64,000 nt of DNA, taken from positions 16,475,092-16,539,091 of the forward strand of contig CP141143.1 in NCBI GenBank assembly GCA_035235625.1. Reading direction: 5' to 3'. Made by a program: the position numbers and the translations under genes. The number at the start of each line of letters is the position of its first letter. The first letter of the stretch is position 1. The notes beneath the pieces are model-generated. The model saw only the letters and a list, made by a program, of their open reading frames with translations. It ran no database searches and was not told the origin of the DNA. Source of the stretch: Saururus chinensis (Eukaryota; Streptophyta; Magnoliopsida; Piperales; Saururaceae). This document shows, one piece after another, positions 26,783 through 37,928 of the stretch.

Positions 26783-26966
26783 AGAAAGTGTTTTTCATGC
26801 TCCCTGCTCACAGTGAGCCGAGCCTAAAGAATGCATATGGAGCGTACGTTAGTGCACTAATGTGTGCTAGTGTATACGCCATTGATTTTAAAAATGAACA
26901 CTCAAACATGCGTTCCTTATGCTTAGCTCATTGTTAGTGTCAAAGCGAAACATCAAAAACACTTCC
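26783..26966. mobile_element. MITE of the same family, in copy A block
   Basis: About 184 bp, with inverted ends AGAAAGTGTTTTT and AAAAACACTTCC and an internal CATGCTCCCTGCTCA-type motif shared with the copy C element. It is flanked by the exact 9 bp duplication CTTTAATTT. Confidence 0.75.
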
Positions 26967-29430
26967 CTTTAATTTGCTAAACTTTTCATTTTTACCTTGA
27001 TATCTGTAAGATCTCTGATCTTAAACCAGTTTTCGTTTCACTTTAATTATCGGTTATCGTGAGGTTAACACATTTTCTTATTTATTCGGTGGTTTTGTAA
27101 ATAAATGGTGTTTATGATAGTTTTAATAAAAATTAACTTTTAAATTAGTGGTTTTAAGTGATTTTAAATCAAATGTGATTTTTTGGGATTTTTCTGAAAT
27201 TTTACTATTTTTCCAAAAATTAGGGACCTTAACATCAACACAAGACTTTACAAAAAAATTTATAATTTGTTCAGGTTTTATTAGTGCTCAAATAACTAAA
27301 TTACCCATTTTTAGCATATTTTTCTATTCATACCCCACAATTTACCTATACACACCCCAAACCTTACTATAAAAGGTCAGACCTGAGCCATTCCCATTTT
27401 GGGAATAAGCTGAAAAGGAGATGTCAGGCCTAATCCCCAATTAGGCCCGGATTAGAAAGTGTTTAAGGTAAGCCCATTCTAATTAAGCACCAAATCATAG
27501 CTTTTCCCTTAATCTCTTCTAGATCTACCATTTCTTCTTTGTTTTGATTCGTTTTTAAACAACAAAACTACTGATTTACATCTTTACTTCAAACCCTAGC
27601 TCTAAAAATCTGATTTTTATGTTCAACAAGCCCTAGATCTAAGTTTTTGATTAGGGTTTTCTTTGTTAAATCGGTTTTAATGGAGTTTAATTCAAACTCT
27701 ATGCCTTTGTAATGTTTTTAAGAAGGGTGACCATCAAATCCAAGACTAATCAAGGGATAAGGTAATAGACTTTTGAAATTTTAGTCTTTCTATGGTAAAA
27801 CTCTTGATTTTGTGGTTTATTTTGAATGAAGTTACTTGATTTAGTATTCTAATGGCATGATTAGTAAGTGGTAATCTTTAATCCTGATTTCATAGGGTTT
27901 TATTTTGTTATGATGTGGATTAGCATTCTGGAAGTTATGGTGGACTTTTAATGGCATTTAGGTTGTTAGATGGTGATTTTGAGTTTTATAAATGGAGTTT
28001 CGATTTGAAAATGCGAAAGGAAGAAGAAGGTCGAATCTGCCTTGTTGGTGTTCGAACGGACATGTAAGGCATTCGAATGGCAATACTGCAGTTTTGGCTT
28101 TTTTACTGTTTAGCCGATCGAACGGCCCTGCAGGGCATTCGAATGGCTACACTGCAGAAATTGACCTTTGTATGTATGTTGTTTATTTCGATGTTTCTCC
28201 TTTGATATATCATTTTTATATGCATGTGGAGTGTTTTGAGCTATAGTATGCTACTGGAAGGGTATACCATTGATGTTTTGAAGTTGTGGTGTATATATAT
28301 TTAGAGTTATGTGGAATGGCTTGTGGTTGGATATACGATGTTGGAATTACCATCTTGAAGTTATAAAATGGTTGATTCTCTATGGTTAGGTGTATTTTCA
28401 GGAGGGCTACAGTATACTAATGGGCTGATATGTCATGTTAAGATGTGGTTAATTGATGTGTGAATACTAGTGTTATGTCTTGACTCCAGTATGAAGTGAA
28501 TGATCTTATATGTGGTTAGCTTGTCGATAAGCTTTGATTTGAGTTATGATTTTAATGATTCTTCTCCTATGATTTCCGCTGGAATTTATGATTAGATGTT
28601 AATGCTCATGTGTAGTGTGATGGTGAGTGAATTACAAGCATGTTGATATGCATTGAGTGAAATGCTTTTACTATGTGCACACACACATGTGGGGTTTAAT
28701 AATGATAATGAGGTTTGCTATTATGATTATGAATGATGAAGGGCTGAAGAGAGCACCTATAATGAATTAGAATTCATGTATGCTTTGCCCATGTATGTAC
28801 CATGTTGCATACATCATGAAAATGTATTTCTAATTGAGGTTTTACCGTTGGTTAATCAAAATTGATCAATTGTGTGGAACAGCCGAAGAGAAACCATTAG
28901 ACACTTGCAGTATGGGATGCATTATGTCAATGGATAGCTCTAAGGTTTGTTGCACTAGTACTTAGTTAAATTTTCTTCTATGGCGTCACGAATACTCATA
29001 GTATGGGATGTGAGGACTAGAGTCGACATAGAGGTACTTTTACGTGCACACTCCGAGTCGGGTTGAGTCTAGTTAAATGGAATTCATGGTTTATGTTTGG
29101 TTTAATATCATGACATCATGCATCATGGATCGGACTTCTTGAACGAGGTTTTACCGTTGGTTAATTGGAATTGATCAGTTGTATACGATGGTTGAGATTG
29201 CTTGCCAGATTAATCGCTCAGTGAATTAATCGAAACTTGGTTGGTCTGGAAGGACATGTTTTCGATTTGAGTTCCTGTGTGGAACATGTACACTCCCTGG
29301 GTTGAGTTTAGTTAAATAGAGTTATGTAGGGACGAGTTGTGTACTTGTCTTGTGGATTGAGATTATTATGATTATTTGGACCCTGAGAATCCAGTTGGTT
29401 TGTCAGAGTGCACCGGCTTACCAGGTATTG

Positions 29431-29702
29431 TTGCTTGAGACTTCGGTCTTGATAAACAAGAGTTGCTTGAGACTTCGGTCTTGATAAGCAGGAGTTGCTC
29501 GAAGGCTTTGGCCTTGAGGAGCAGGAGTTGCTTAATACTTCGGTCTTGTTAAGCAGGAGTTGCTCGAGGGCGTTGGCCTTGAGGAGCAGGAGTTGTTTGA
29601 GACTTCGGTCTTGATATGCAGGAGTTGCTCGAAGGCTTTGGCCTTGAGGAGCATGTATGTTTGATAAGTGTTTGCTCGAGGGCTCCGGCCTTGAGGAGCA
29701 GG
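29431..29702. repeat. 32-33 bp tandem array inside the solo LTR
   Basis: About eight units alternate between two versions, TTGCTTGAGACTTCGGTC... and TTGCTCGAAGGCTTTGGC.... Each unit is partly self-complementary (GCTC...GGCC...GAGC), so each can form a small hairpin. Confidence 0.8.
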
Positions 29703-29735
29703 TTTATTCTCTATGTGTATGGACTTGCATGTTGG

Positions 29736-29740
<5 letters not shown>

Positions 29741-29774
<34 letters not shown>
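29741..29774. repeat. TG microsatellite
   Basis: An uninterrupted run of GT dinucleotides inside the family 1 LTR. Confidence 0.9.
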
Positions 29775-29775
<1 letters not shown>

Positions 29776-29804
29776 CACTTATACATGCATGATGAATGAG
29801 AATG

Positions 29805-30045
29805 TTGATGCATGATTGGATATGTATGTTAGAGATACATTTCATGTAGGTTGATATGATGTGATGTATGGTTGGATATGTATGTTAGAGATACATTTCA
29901 TTCAGGTTGATATGATGTGATGCATGATTGGATATGTATGTGAGAGATACATTTCATGCAGGTTGATATGATGTTGAGGCATGATTTGATATGTATGTTA
30001 GAAATATATTTCATGCAGGTTGATATGATGTGAATGGCACTATGT
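29805..30045. repeat. 56-58 bp tandem array in the solo LTR
   Basis: About four units built on GATTGGATATGTATGT and CATGCAGGTTGATATG. An array of similar length and partly similar sequence sits at the same relative place in the related LTR at 55530-55830. Confidence 0.75.
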
Positions 30046-31009
30046 GGATTATACACTATGATGCAGGTTAGGTGATGTGTATGTGTGATCAGAAAATGAT
30101 ACATCTTGTCAATCTTTGATCCGAATGATTTTATTGCTATGCTATCGTATTTCTAATGATGATAATTATATTAAAAACCATTGCTGAGTTTATTTAAACT
30201 CACCCCTCTTTCTTGTGTTTTTGCTTTGGGGCTGCGTGGTGCGATACGCAGACGAACAAGATCTCCTCTTTCAGGAAAGATTGGAGATGACTTGGATGTG
30301 ATCTTGGAGACTCTTATGTGACTTATTTTCCTTAGTTTATGCTTATGTTTAGAACCTTTGTGTATGATTCTCTGTTGGATTTATGTTACATTTCACAGTT
30401 GTGTTGTCTAAGACCTGTTTTAGAGCCAGTGTGGGCTATGGTTAGCTAAGCATGTGGGTTTGAGACTAGTCGTTTATTTTGAGTTAAGCGACTCTCTTTC
30501 TTTTCTACTTATTTACTCTTGCTCAAAGGAATGTGCGTACTCCGTATTTCTGTTAGATCGCCCGTATTTAGGGTTAAGTCTTCCGCTAAACCGTATCTCA
30601 ATTTTCCCTCGTCGCCCCCGCGCACTTGACCGGCCCCTGGACCAGGTTCGGCTCGGGTCGGGCAACGTCGGGGCGTGACAATATCTCCCCTCTTCTTCCT
30701 ATCCTGCGACTTTTGCTAATAAAAAAAATATAAGTGGTTGGATTTACATTTCCAATTAGCAACCTCAAAAGGTCGAAAGCTTGAGTGTGAGAAGCAGCCA
30801 TGCAATGTGCCTTTTCAAAAGTACCCTAACAAAAAAAAACTTTCGTATGAGCATCAATTTCCTACACAAAGTTTCAGATATAGCAAAACCAAAGTAAAAG
30901 GTATACATGCTAAACATACCCTTTATATTGAAGAAGCTCTCTTTGCAAAATTAATCTTTTTTTTTGCAACATAGTCAGTGTCATAGGGTAGAATCTATGT
31001 CTTTAGCAC

Positions 31010-31229
31010 AGAACAATTTTTCATGTTCCCTACTCACCATGTGCCCATCGTAAGGAAAGACTGGGGGATCATTTATTTTCAAGATCGATAGCGCATATAC
31101 CAACATATATTAGCGTATGTAATATTAACACTAATGTGCACTAGTGTGTACGTCATCGATCTCATAGATGAACAACCAGCATTCCTTACACTAAGCTCAT
31201 AGTGAATGAGGAGCATTAAAAACTCTTCC
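31010..31229. mobile_element. MITE of the same family, right of copy A block
   Basis: About 220 bp with the same layout: ATTTTTCATGTTCCC at the left, GAGCATTAAAAACTC at the right. The 9 bp duplication CTTTAGCAC is exact on both sides. The matching place in copy B (36,488 on) lacks it. Confidence 0.75.
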
Positions 31230-31238
31230 CTTTAGCAC

Positions 31239-32438
31239 AACCACTTACACACCCATACACTCTCAAATGGTTCAATTAATTTAAATTGCCACTTTCCTTT
31301 AACAAGATATCCTATGACACAAATTTAGCGCCTAGTCCTTAGCTTTCTTGATTTGAGTCTCCTATACTCCACCTTTGATGTATCTAGTCATAGGAATGAT
31401 TTAAACTACTTAGGGTTGCCACATGTATGTTTCCTAATGGGTTGAAAGGTGTAAGAAGATATGAGTCATTTGTTTAGTTTATTGGATAATTTTTTGGTCA
31501 AAATTATGTTAAGAAACCATGTGCATATATTGAGTTTTAGAATTTGATATGAGGTTGTGGTGAGTCAAATTTGTGATTGATAGACTTGAAAAATATGAAC
31601 ATACGTGTTCTTATTGATCAAGGTAGAAGATTGAAGAATGTAGAAGGGTTTTGAAGCTTATTTAGATCATATTGACATACAAAAATTACTTGAAGAGGTT
31701 TCAGAAGTGATTTAAGTGCTTTTAGAAGGATTTAGGCTAAAAAAAGGTAAATAGGTAAATTTATTGATAGAATGATCGATTGCTACAAAAACTGAAGGAG
31801 AAAATAATCTATCACACCTTTATTCAGTCCAGTGCAAAACGAGGCCGAAAGTTATTTATCAATCGCTCTCGTAATCGATCAATCGCTTGAAGTATCGTAC
31901 ATATTAAAAATAATGACCGATCAATTGCTGTTTAGAAGGATCTATCGTTTCAAGGATTGGTTACCCTAATTAAGTCATTTTGATTTTAATTTTAGTCCTT
32001 ATTCAAGTACAAATCCTAAACCAACTTAATAAGCTATATAAGAGTTATGAAATTACGAAATTTGAGAAAACCTAGAGGAGAAAAGAGAAAGAGGCTTTAC
32101 ACCTTTTCTTATTGTTTTTCAAAAAAGAATTCACTTGTGCTTTGAGTTGAAGATCCATGGTTAATTGAAGAAGATAATCTACAAACAAAGGAGCTTATAC
32201 AGAGAGAATTTGAAGAGGAGTTGAAATATGTCTTCGATGAAAGATTGAAGATTTCTACAAAGATAACAAAATGTGCTTATTGAAGACTAGAAGCAGACGG
32301 AGACAAGGTAAGGAGGAGAAAGTTTAATATGCATGGAGAAGACTTGAAGATCAACAATAATGATATAAACAAGAGGAACTTGTGTTAAAGTCTAAAAAAG
32401 GTTGGTGGTTTACTTATGTTAATGTAAAGTCTTAGTTT
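31239..32438 (+). other. Probable old LTR fragment
   Basis: No gene. A TATA-like CTATATAAGAG at about 32034 is followed by an A-rich leader-like stretch, and GATC-rich words upstream recur near 300-480. Ends could not be fixed. Confidence 0.35.
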
Positions 32439-33034
32439 TGTAGCGCCTTGACTTTTTAAATAACTTAGAAGTCAAGAGTGTTGTCAATTCATAATTAAAA
32501 AGAGGCCAAGTGCAATTGCATACAAAAGAGTAATCTTTCGTTAATTTATATAATTACAAAATTTACAAAACATACAAAACAAGGCTCGATGTGCCTTAAC
32601 AAAATCAAAGTGGCACAAAAGCACATAAATATTACTTATCAAAAGAAATTGACAAAATAAATTCATAGTATAGATATTTCAAAGTTCTACTCGCTATTTT
32701 TAATAAAATCATCTCCTTCGTTCATACCTGCAACATTTGGGGGTAAGTGAGTATATTTATACTTAGTAGATAGAGTTAAATTCTACTAACATACTTTAAC
32801 ATAAAACATAATTAAATATTCATAAAATATTCTTCTAATAATTCATACTCGAAAGTTGAATTAAATTATGATTACTGGCTAATAGAATTCAGTTGTCGTT
32901 CTTACAAAAAGTCTCATAAAACAGTCGTTGACATAATCTAATAAAATTGGATAATTTATACAAGTGGAAAGGGAAGAGAGTGGTTAGTGGCTATGCGGTA
33001 TGCGAACGCTAAGCAAAACTTTGTGCCTGTGACA
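32439..33034 (-). mobile_element. Possible LTR, about 600 bp
   Basis: Plus-strand ends TGTAGCGCCTTGACTT and GCCTGTGACA look like LTR termini. Read on the minus strand it starts TGTCACAGGC. The flanks AGTTT and AAGGC do not match, so the call is tentative. It abuts the start of block B. Confidence 0.4.
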
Positions 33035-33123
33035 AAGGCTCACATGATTGAGCAAAGGTCTAAGCCCCTCTCTCTAAAATAGCATGATGGCGGATCCCCC
33101 CGGTGACATGTCCACGAAACCGG

Positions 33124-33587
33124 CTATGACACACTATCTTCTTGTGCACTGCTGTCAGGTTTTTTCTCCTCTTCTTTTTTTTCTTCGACACTAACGATCT
33201 GTGCGAACCCCATTTTCTTTCTAAGGAACTCTGCCAATTCGACTAAATCAAAATCTTCGCCAACCACCACCATCTGATCCTGATCCTTCTCCCCAATTTG
33301 TGCTGATAGAACACCTGCAATAAGAAAGAACACGGTTTGATCTCAACCGGTGATCATTGTCTAGTTAATTTACAGCGAGAGCACTTGAGCCTAAAGTGGA
33401 CAGCTGATCAACTTACCAGGTGGGCTAACTGCAGTCTTCATGGCTTTGCGTCGCGCTTTGTCGTCACACATATGCAGCTTTATCACCACCTTTTGCTGTA
33501 GATTAAGTCCTTGTTATCGTTAATGACAGACTAAAAAGCATCTAACAAATTAAACTAAGAGTAAGACAGACGTACACATACCCTCAT
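33124..33587 (-). pseudogene. HMA-domain protein, copy B, truncated by a premature stop
   Basis: The exon structure is the same as in copy A: 33587-33582, 33495-33417 and 33314-33124. The HMA fold is intact up to the acidic linker. Codon 2 reads Arg instead of Lys. In the C-terminal tail a TAG replaces the Leu codon found in copy A, just after the residues QEDSVS, so translation stops at 33124. A 3 bp length difference also separates the two tails. Beyond the stop the frame is still open and still ends in CSIM, so this looks like a recent single-base nonsense change. The product would keep the HMA domain but lose the CaaX box and could be soluble. It may still be expressed; I call it a pseudogene only in the sense of a truncated family member. 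Confidence 0.75.
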
Positions 33588-33709
33588 ACTTATGACCAAC
33601 TCAGAGCTCTACAAGAGAAAACTTGGAGGTCTCCGACGGCCTAAAGGCCCTGCGCAGGGGTGAGAATTGATAGAGCTAGAGTAAGTAAAGAGCATAACTA
33701 GGCATGTTT

Positions 33710-33719
33710 CTATATATAG
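33710..33719 (-). promoter_or_regulatory. TATA box of HMA copy B
   Basis: CTATATATAG sits at the same distance upstream as in copy A. The promoter region of copy B is nearly identical to that of copy A, so transcription of the truncated copy is plausible. Confidence 0.5.
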
Positions 33720-34318
33720 ACCTGGGAGTCAAAATGACAAAAGAAACGTGTTTTAATGATGTTAAGATGCACACATTAAAATGCTACTTCATATCTTTCC
33801 CATACCATACCATTGATAAGTGGGGCCCATTAAAAATCTTCATCAATAACATTACTTATAATAAAATACTCGGGCACAAAGACCTGGAGCCAACCCTTGA
33901 AACAGCCAAGTCCCCATCCCTTGAAACAACAAAGTTCAAAGTCAGGCTGATGGTTACTAGTGAAGCGGGCCCCATGTATTTCTGACTAAATAAAATATTT
34001 TAACTATGCGTAGATTTACAAGTCAAAATATTATTTTTATACTATTAAGGAGTAAGGCCTACAAAAATAGACCATACTCATCAATGGTATAAAAATAATA
34101 AAATAACATTATAATGTGAAAATCTTCGCGTCGCAATAACATTACTCTTGTGACTATATTTTTGTATTTAGCGCTCTTTATAAAAGATATTAGTATAATA
34201 TTTTTATGACCACCGACCACTAATAGACATGTAAAGTTCTTAGTCATATAAGATAAGGCGGAGAAATTATTAGATATTCTCAACAAGTAGAAGTAAAATC
34301 TACACAAATCTTAGATCC

Positions 34319-34457
<139 letters not shown>

Positions 34458-35955
34458 AGTGATAAACTTCTCTTTTGATCTAAAATACAACAGGGTTGGC
34501 TTATTAGTTCGGCGTTTTGGGCTGTGAGGATTGAACAAGTGGTCACAAGAAACGTTGTAACGAGTCAGAGTTAGGGGCTGAGAAGGTTCCAAAATCCGTA
34601 CTCAGTGTGCCTAAAATGAACTTTGAACCGGAAGTCAGCAGTCAGCTCTTCCTACTTGCCCCATTATTTATTTTTATTTAATTTGAACTAGCAACAGTAC
34701 TTGAACCGAGTTGGAAGAATCGTGGACTTGACGAATGATTGATCCGATTATTTGCGAAAGAAGAGATTATTCAAGTCAGCTCTTCCTACTAGCCCTAATA
34801 TATTCTTTTATTTTTTAAATTTGAACTAGCCACAGTACTGGAACTGTGTAGGAAGAATCGTGGACTCAATGCAATGATTGATCTATTATTTGCGATGTGA
34901 TTATTTGCGAAAGAAGAGAATAAATCTCTTCCGTATAAGTTTTACTCTCTGTCTCGTATTAATCATTATATTTAAAAAATAATAATTTTTAATAAATAGT
35001 AAATTTTATAATTTTAAGAAGAAAAAATAAGTTTATAATATTCTTTTTTAAGTACTCAAATTACTTAAATTGAATAAAATTGAACTATTAGCGTATTAGC
35101 ATGAAACAATTTTTTTAAATTAAATAGAACTATTAATTTAAGACAAAGCAAATATTATGAGTTTGAAAATTTTACATAAGAAAACAAAATTACATTTTCT
35201 AAGATTTTTAGTATTTATTATTATGAAATAACAAACGAAATCCAAAGGTTCATCAATTCACTTTTATGTTTGGTTTTAGAGTTTTTTTTAAAGGATAATT
35301 AAACAACATTTACCCCATCTATATTATAAAAAAAATGCTCATTTTATCTTATATTAATAGCTCCATTTGAGAAAAAAAATTGTTCTACATTAATAGCTTT
35401 ATTTTATTTAATTTAAGTGGTTGAGTATTTAAAAATAATATCGTAATCTTATTGTCTCTTCTTTTAGATGAGTCACTATTTAATAAAAAATATTATTTTT
35501 TAAAATATAGTTATTAATACTAGATGGAGGGAGTATATATTCCCATGTCCTACCTTAATAGCTTCATTTGACAAAAAAATTATTCCATATATATACCTCT
35601 ATTTTGTTCAATTTTAGTGGTTGGGTATTTAAAAAAAGTATCATAAGTTATTTGCCATTCTCTTAGATGTGAGTTTCGTGGTGCAACAAAAATTACTATT
35701 TTCTAAATATAACTTTTAATATGGGATAAAAGAAATATTCATAAAATATGTAGGTAACCCATGATCACATTGTATTTAACTTGGATGTTCTTCACAGTTT
35801 TTTTTTAAATTCTCTCCTTCGGCCTGGAGTTCACTTTGAATAGGAGTTAATTGATGATCTCTCCTAGCCCACTTTCTACCCTCAGAAATGTCACCCCATA
35901 AAGTGTTCTATGGGAAAGACAAAACCTATAATTCTCCATTTGTACTCTTTATTTT

Positions 35956-36138
35956 AGAAAGTGTTTTTCATGCTCCCTGCTTATAGTGAGCCGAGCCTAA
36001 AGAATGCATATGGAGCGTACGTTAGTGCACTAATGTGTGCTAGTGTATACGCCATTGATTTTAAAAATGAACACTCAACATGCGTTCCTTATGATTAGCT
36101 CATTGTTAGTGTCAAAGTAGAACATCAAAAACACTTCC
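35956..36138. mobile_element. MITE of the same family, in copy B block
   Basis: This is the paralogous counterpart of the element at 26783-26966, carried along by the segmental duplication. Its flanks CTTTATTTT and CTTTAATTT are the same target duplication with one change. Confidence 0.72.
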
Positions 36139-36487
36139 CTTTAATTTGCTAAACTTTTCGTTTTTACCTCGATATCTCCCCTCTTCTTCCTATCCTGCGA
36201 CTTTTGCTAATAAAAAAAATATAAGTGGTTGGATTTACATTTCCAATTAGCAACCTCAAAAGGTCAAAAGTTTGAGTGCGAGAAGCAGCCATACAACGTG
36301 CCTTTTCAAAAGTACCCTAACAAAAAAAAACTTTTGTAAAAAAATCAATTTCCTACACAAAGTTTCAGATATAGCAAAACCAAAGTAAAAGGTATACATG
36401 CTAACCATACCCTTTATATTGAAGAAGCTCTCTTTGCAAAATTAATCTTTCTTTTTGCAACATAGTCAGTGTCATAGGGTAGAATCT

Positions 36488-37526
36488 ACGAATTTGCAGG
36501 CCTTTCAGTATATTCGAATTATGCATACCCTGGGAATTTCTTCATAAGATCACCAGTTAAATTCTGTTGTAACAGAACTTCCCTTGGACACAATTCACAT
36601 TACTTCTTTCTTTTTGTATAATTTGTGGTGTTCTTACGGTCAATACTGGGTTTTATGTGAAGATGCTACCATGACCATTTTTGAAGCCAGAGTACAGGAT
36701 GGTAACAATTCTATTACTGATTTGTCAATGCGACTATTCCTTTGGTTTTGCGCCACAACAATAATATAAAATGAAGAAGTTGTTTTGTTGAACAAAGCAC
36801 AGTAGCTGATAATGCTTTTATCCATTTTCCTGTGGTTTGAAGAACCTCCACCAATGAGGTGATTGCTCTTGAAGATGATGTGGTGATTCTCAACTCTTAA
36901 ACATTCATGCTCGAGGTCTAGCTTTTCATGGGAAGGAGAGTATAATGCAGGAGTTGGTAGAAGACAATTGAATTGGTGTAGAAACTCAGTTGTGGTTCAA
37001 GCATATGATCGAACAGGTTTATTGGTTTTAATATACGCAGGGGTAAAAATGGTATTCACTAATGGGTTGAATGTTTACCTGTTGTTGGATCGGGTAATTT
37101 GGAAGAATAAGAAGGGGCAAATTAGACTTAACAGTCTAATTAACCTTACTGTTAAAGTCATTACTCGTCTTCCCCATATGAACCCTTACACTGTAGCTGG
37201 AAACAGTAAACGACATTACTTTCAAATTCGTATTCCATCAAGAGAGCTTTATGGATTTAATTCCAAATGAGGGCTTGTTCCCTATGCTATGTTTCTGAGT
37301 TGAAGCTTTTGATTTAGCGGGAGGCTAAATCTCAGCTTGTTTTTTTGTTATTCTTTTTGTAATTTTGTTTCTGAATAGTGAAGATTGAAGATTTGTTTCT
37401 GGACATTCATTTCCATTAGAGCCACTTGTATCACATAGTGTCCCCTTGCATTGGAACGTTTTCTCGTTATGGATCGAAAGTGACTGATGGAGCCTCCCTT
37501 AACCCCGGGTTCTTTCCCCCCTTTAG
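36488..37526. other. Unassigned stretch right of block B
   Basis: Open frames of 61 and 100 codons (36584-36769, 36968-37270) have a fairly gene-like base composition, but I do not recognise them. A decayed gene or TE internal region is possible. Confidence 0.3.
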
Positions 37527-37559
37527 TGTAGCTAACTCGAAAAATAGACCCCTCTTGGA

Positions 37560-37928
37560 TGTAGAGCGCCCTCGAATTAGCTAGGATTAGTTTTTGAATA
37601 GAAGAAATCGGGCAAGAAATGACTTAAACGAGAGATGAATGTTAAGAACACGACCAAGAATCAAAAGCGAGAGGAGAAGAAATGATGTGAAATGGAAACT
37701 CCCCCCTCATCCCCTTTTATTGAAAAATGGAGTTGTTGGATGCATGTTAGGTGGCATGCATCCAATGGCTAAAAAAAAGCCTTGCGTCAGCACTTGCAGT
37801 GCATGTGGTAGTGCAGTTGCATGCAGGCCATGGCTCTCCATAGCCTACTACTGTAGGCTGGCACAATTTTTTTTTAATTTTTTTTAATTTTGTATTTAAT
37901 TAAAACATTGAAATTCGAGGGCGTTACA
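37560..37928 (+). mobile_element. Possible short LTR
   Basis: Ends TGTAGAGCGCCCTCGAATT and AATTCGAGGGCGTTACA are inverted and LTR-like (TG...CA). No target duplication is visible. Confidence 0.35.

Larger units (their letters stand above)
27005..30680 (+). mobile_element. Solo LTR, 3.7 kb, Ty3/gypsy-like (family 1)
   Basis: It begins TGTAAGATCTCTGATC and ends GGGGCGTGACA, flanked by the exact 5 bp duplication ATATC (27000-27004, 30681-30685). Block B has a single ATATC at the matching site. No internal domain, primer-binding site or second LTR is present, so this is a solo LTR. It contains two tandem arrays and a TG microsatellite. Assignment to Ty3/gypsy is inferred from size and end motifs. 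Confidence 0.88.
23945..30995. repeat. Segmental duplication, block A (split by a solo LTR)
   Basis: From 23945 the sequence matches block B (33037-36487) almost base for base across HMA copy A, its promoter, a TG/TA microsatellite, several MITEs and 26783-27004. The match breaks at the solo LTR (27005-30680) and resumes at 30681-30995. The blocks differ by few substitutions, small indels and microsatellite length, so the duplication is recent. Confidence 0.85.
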
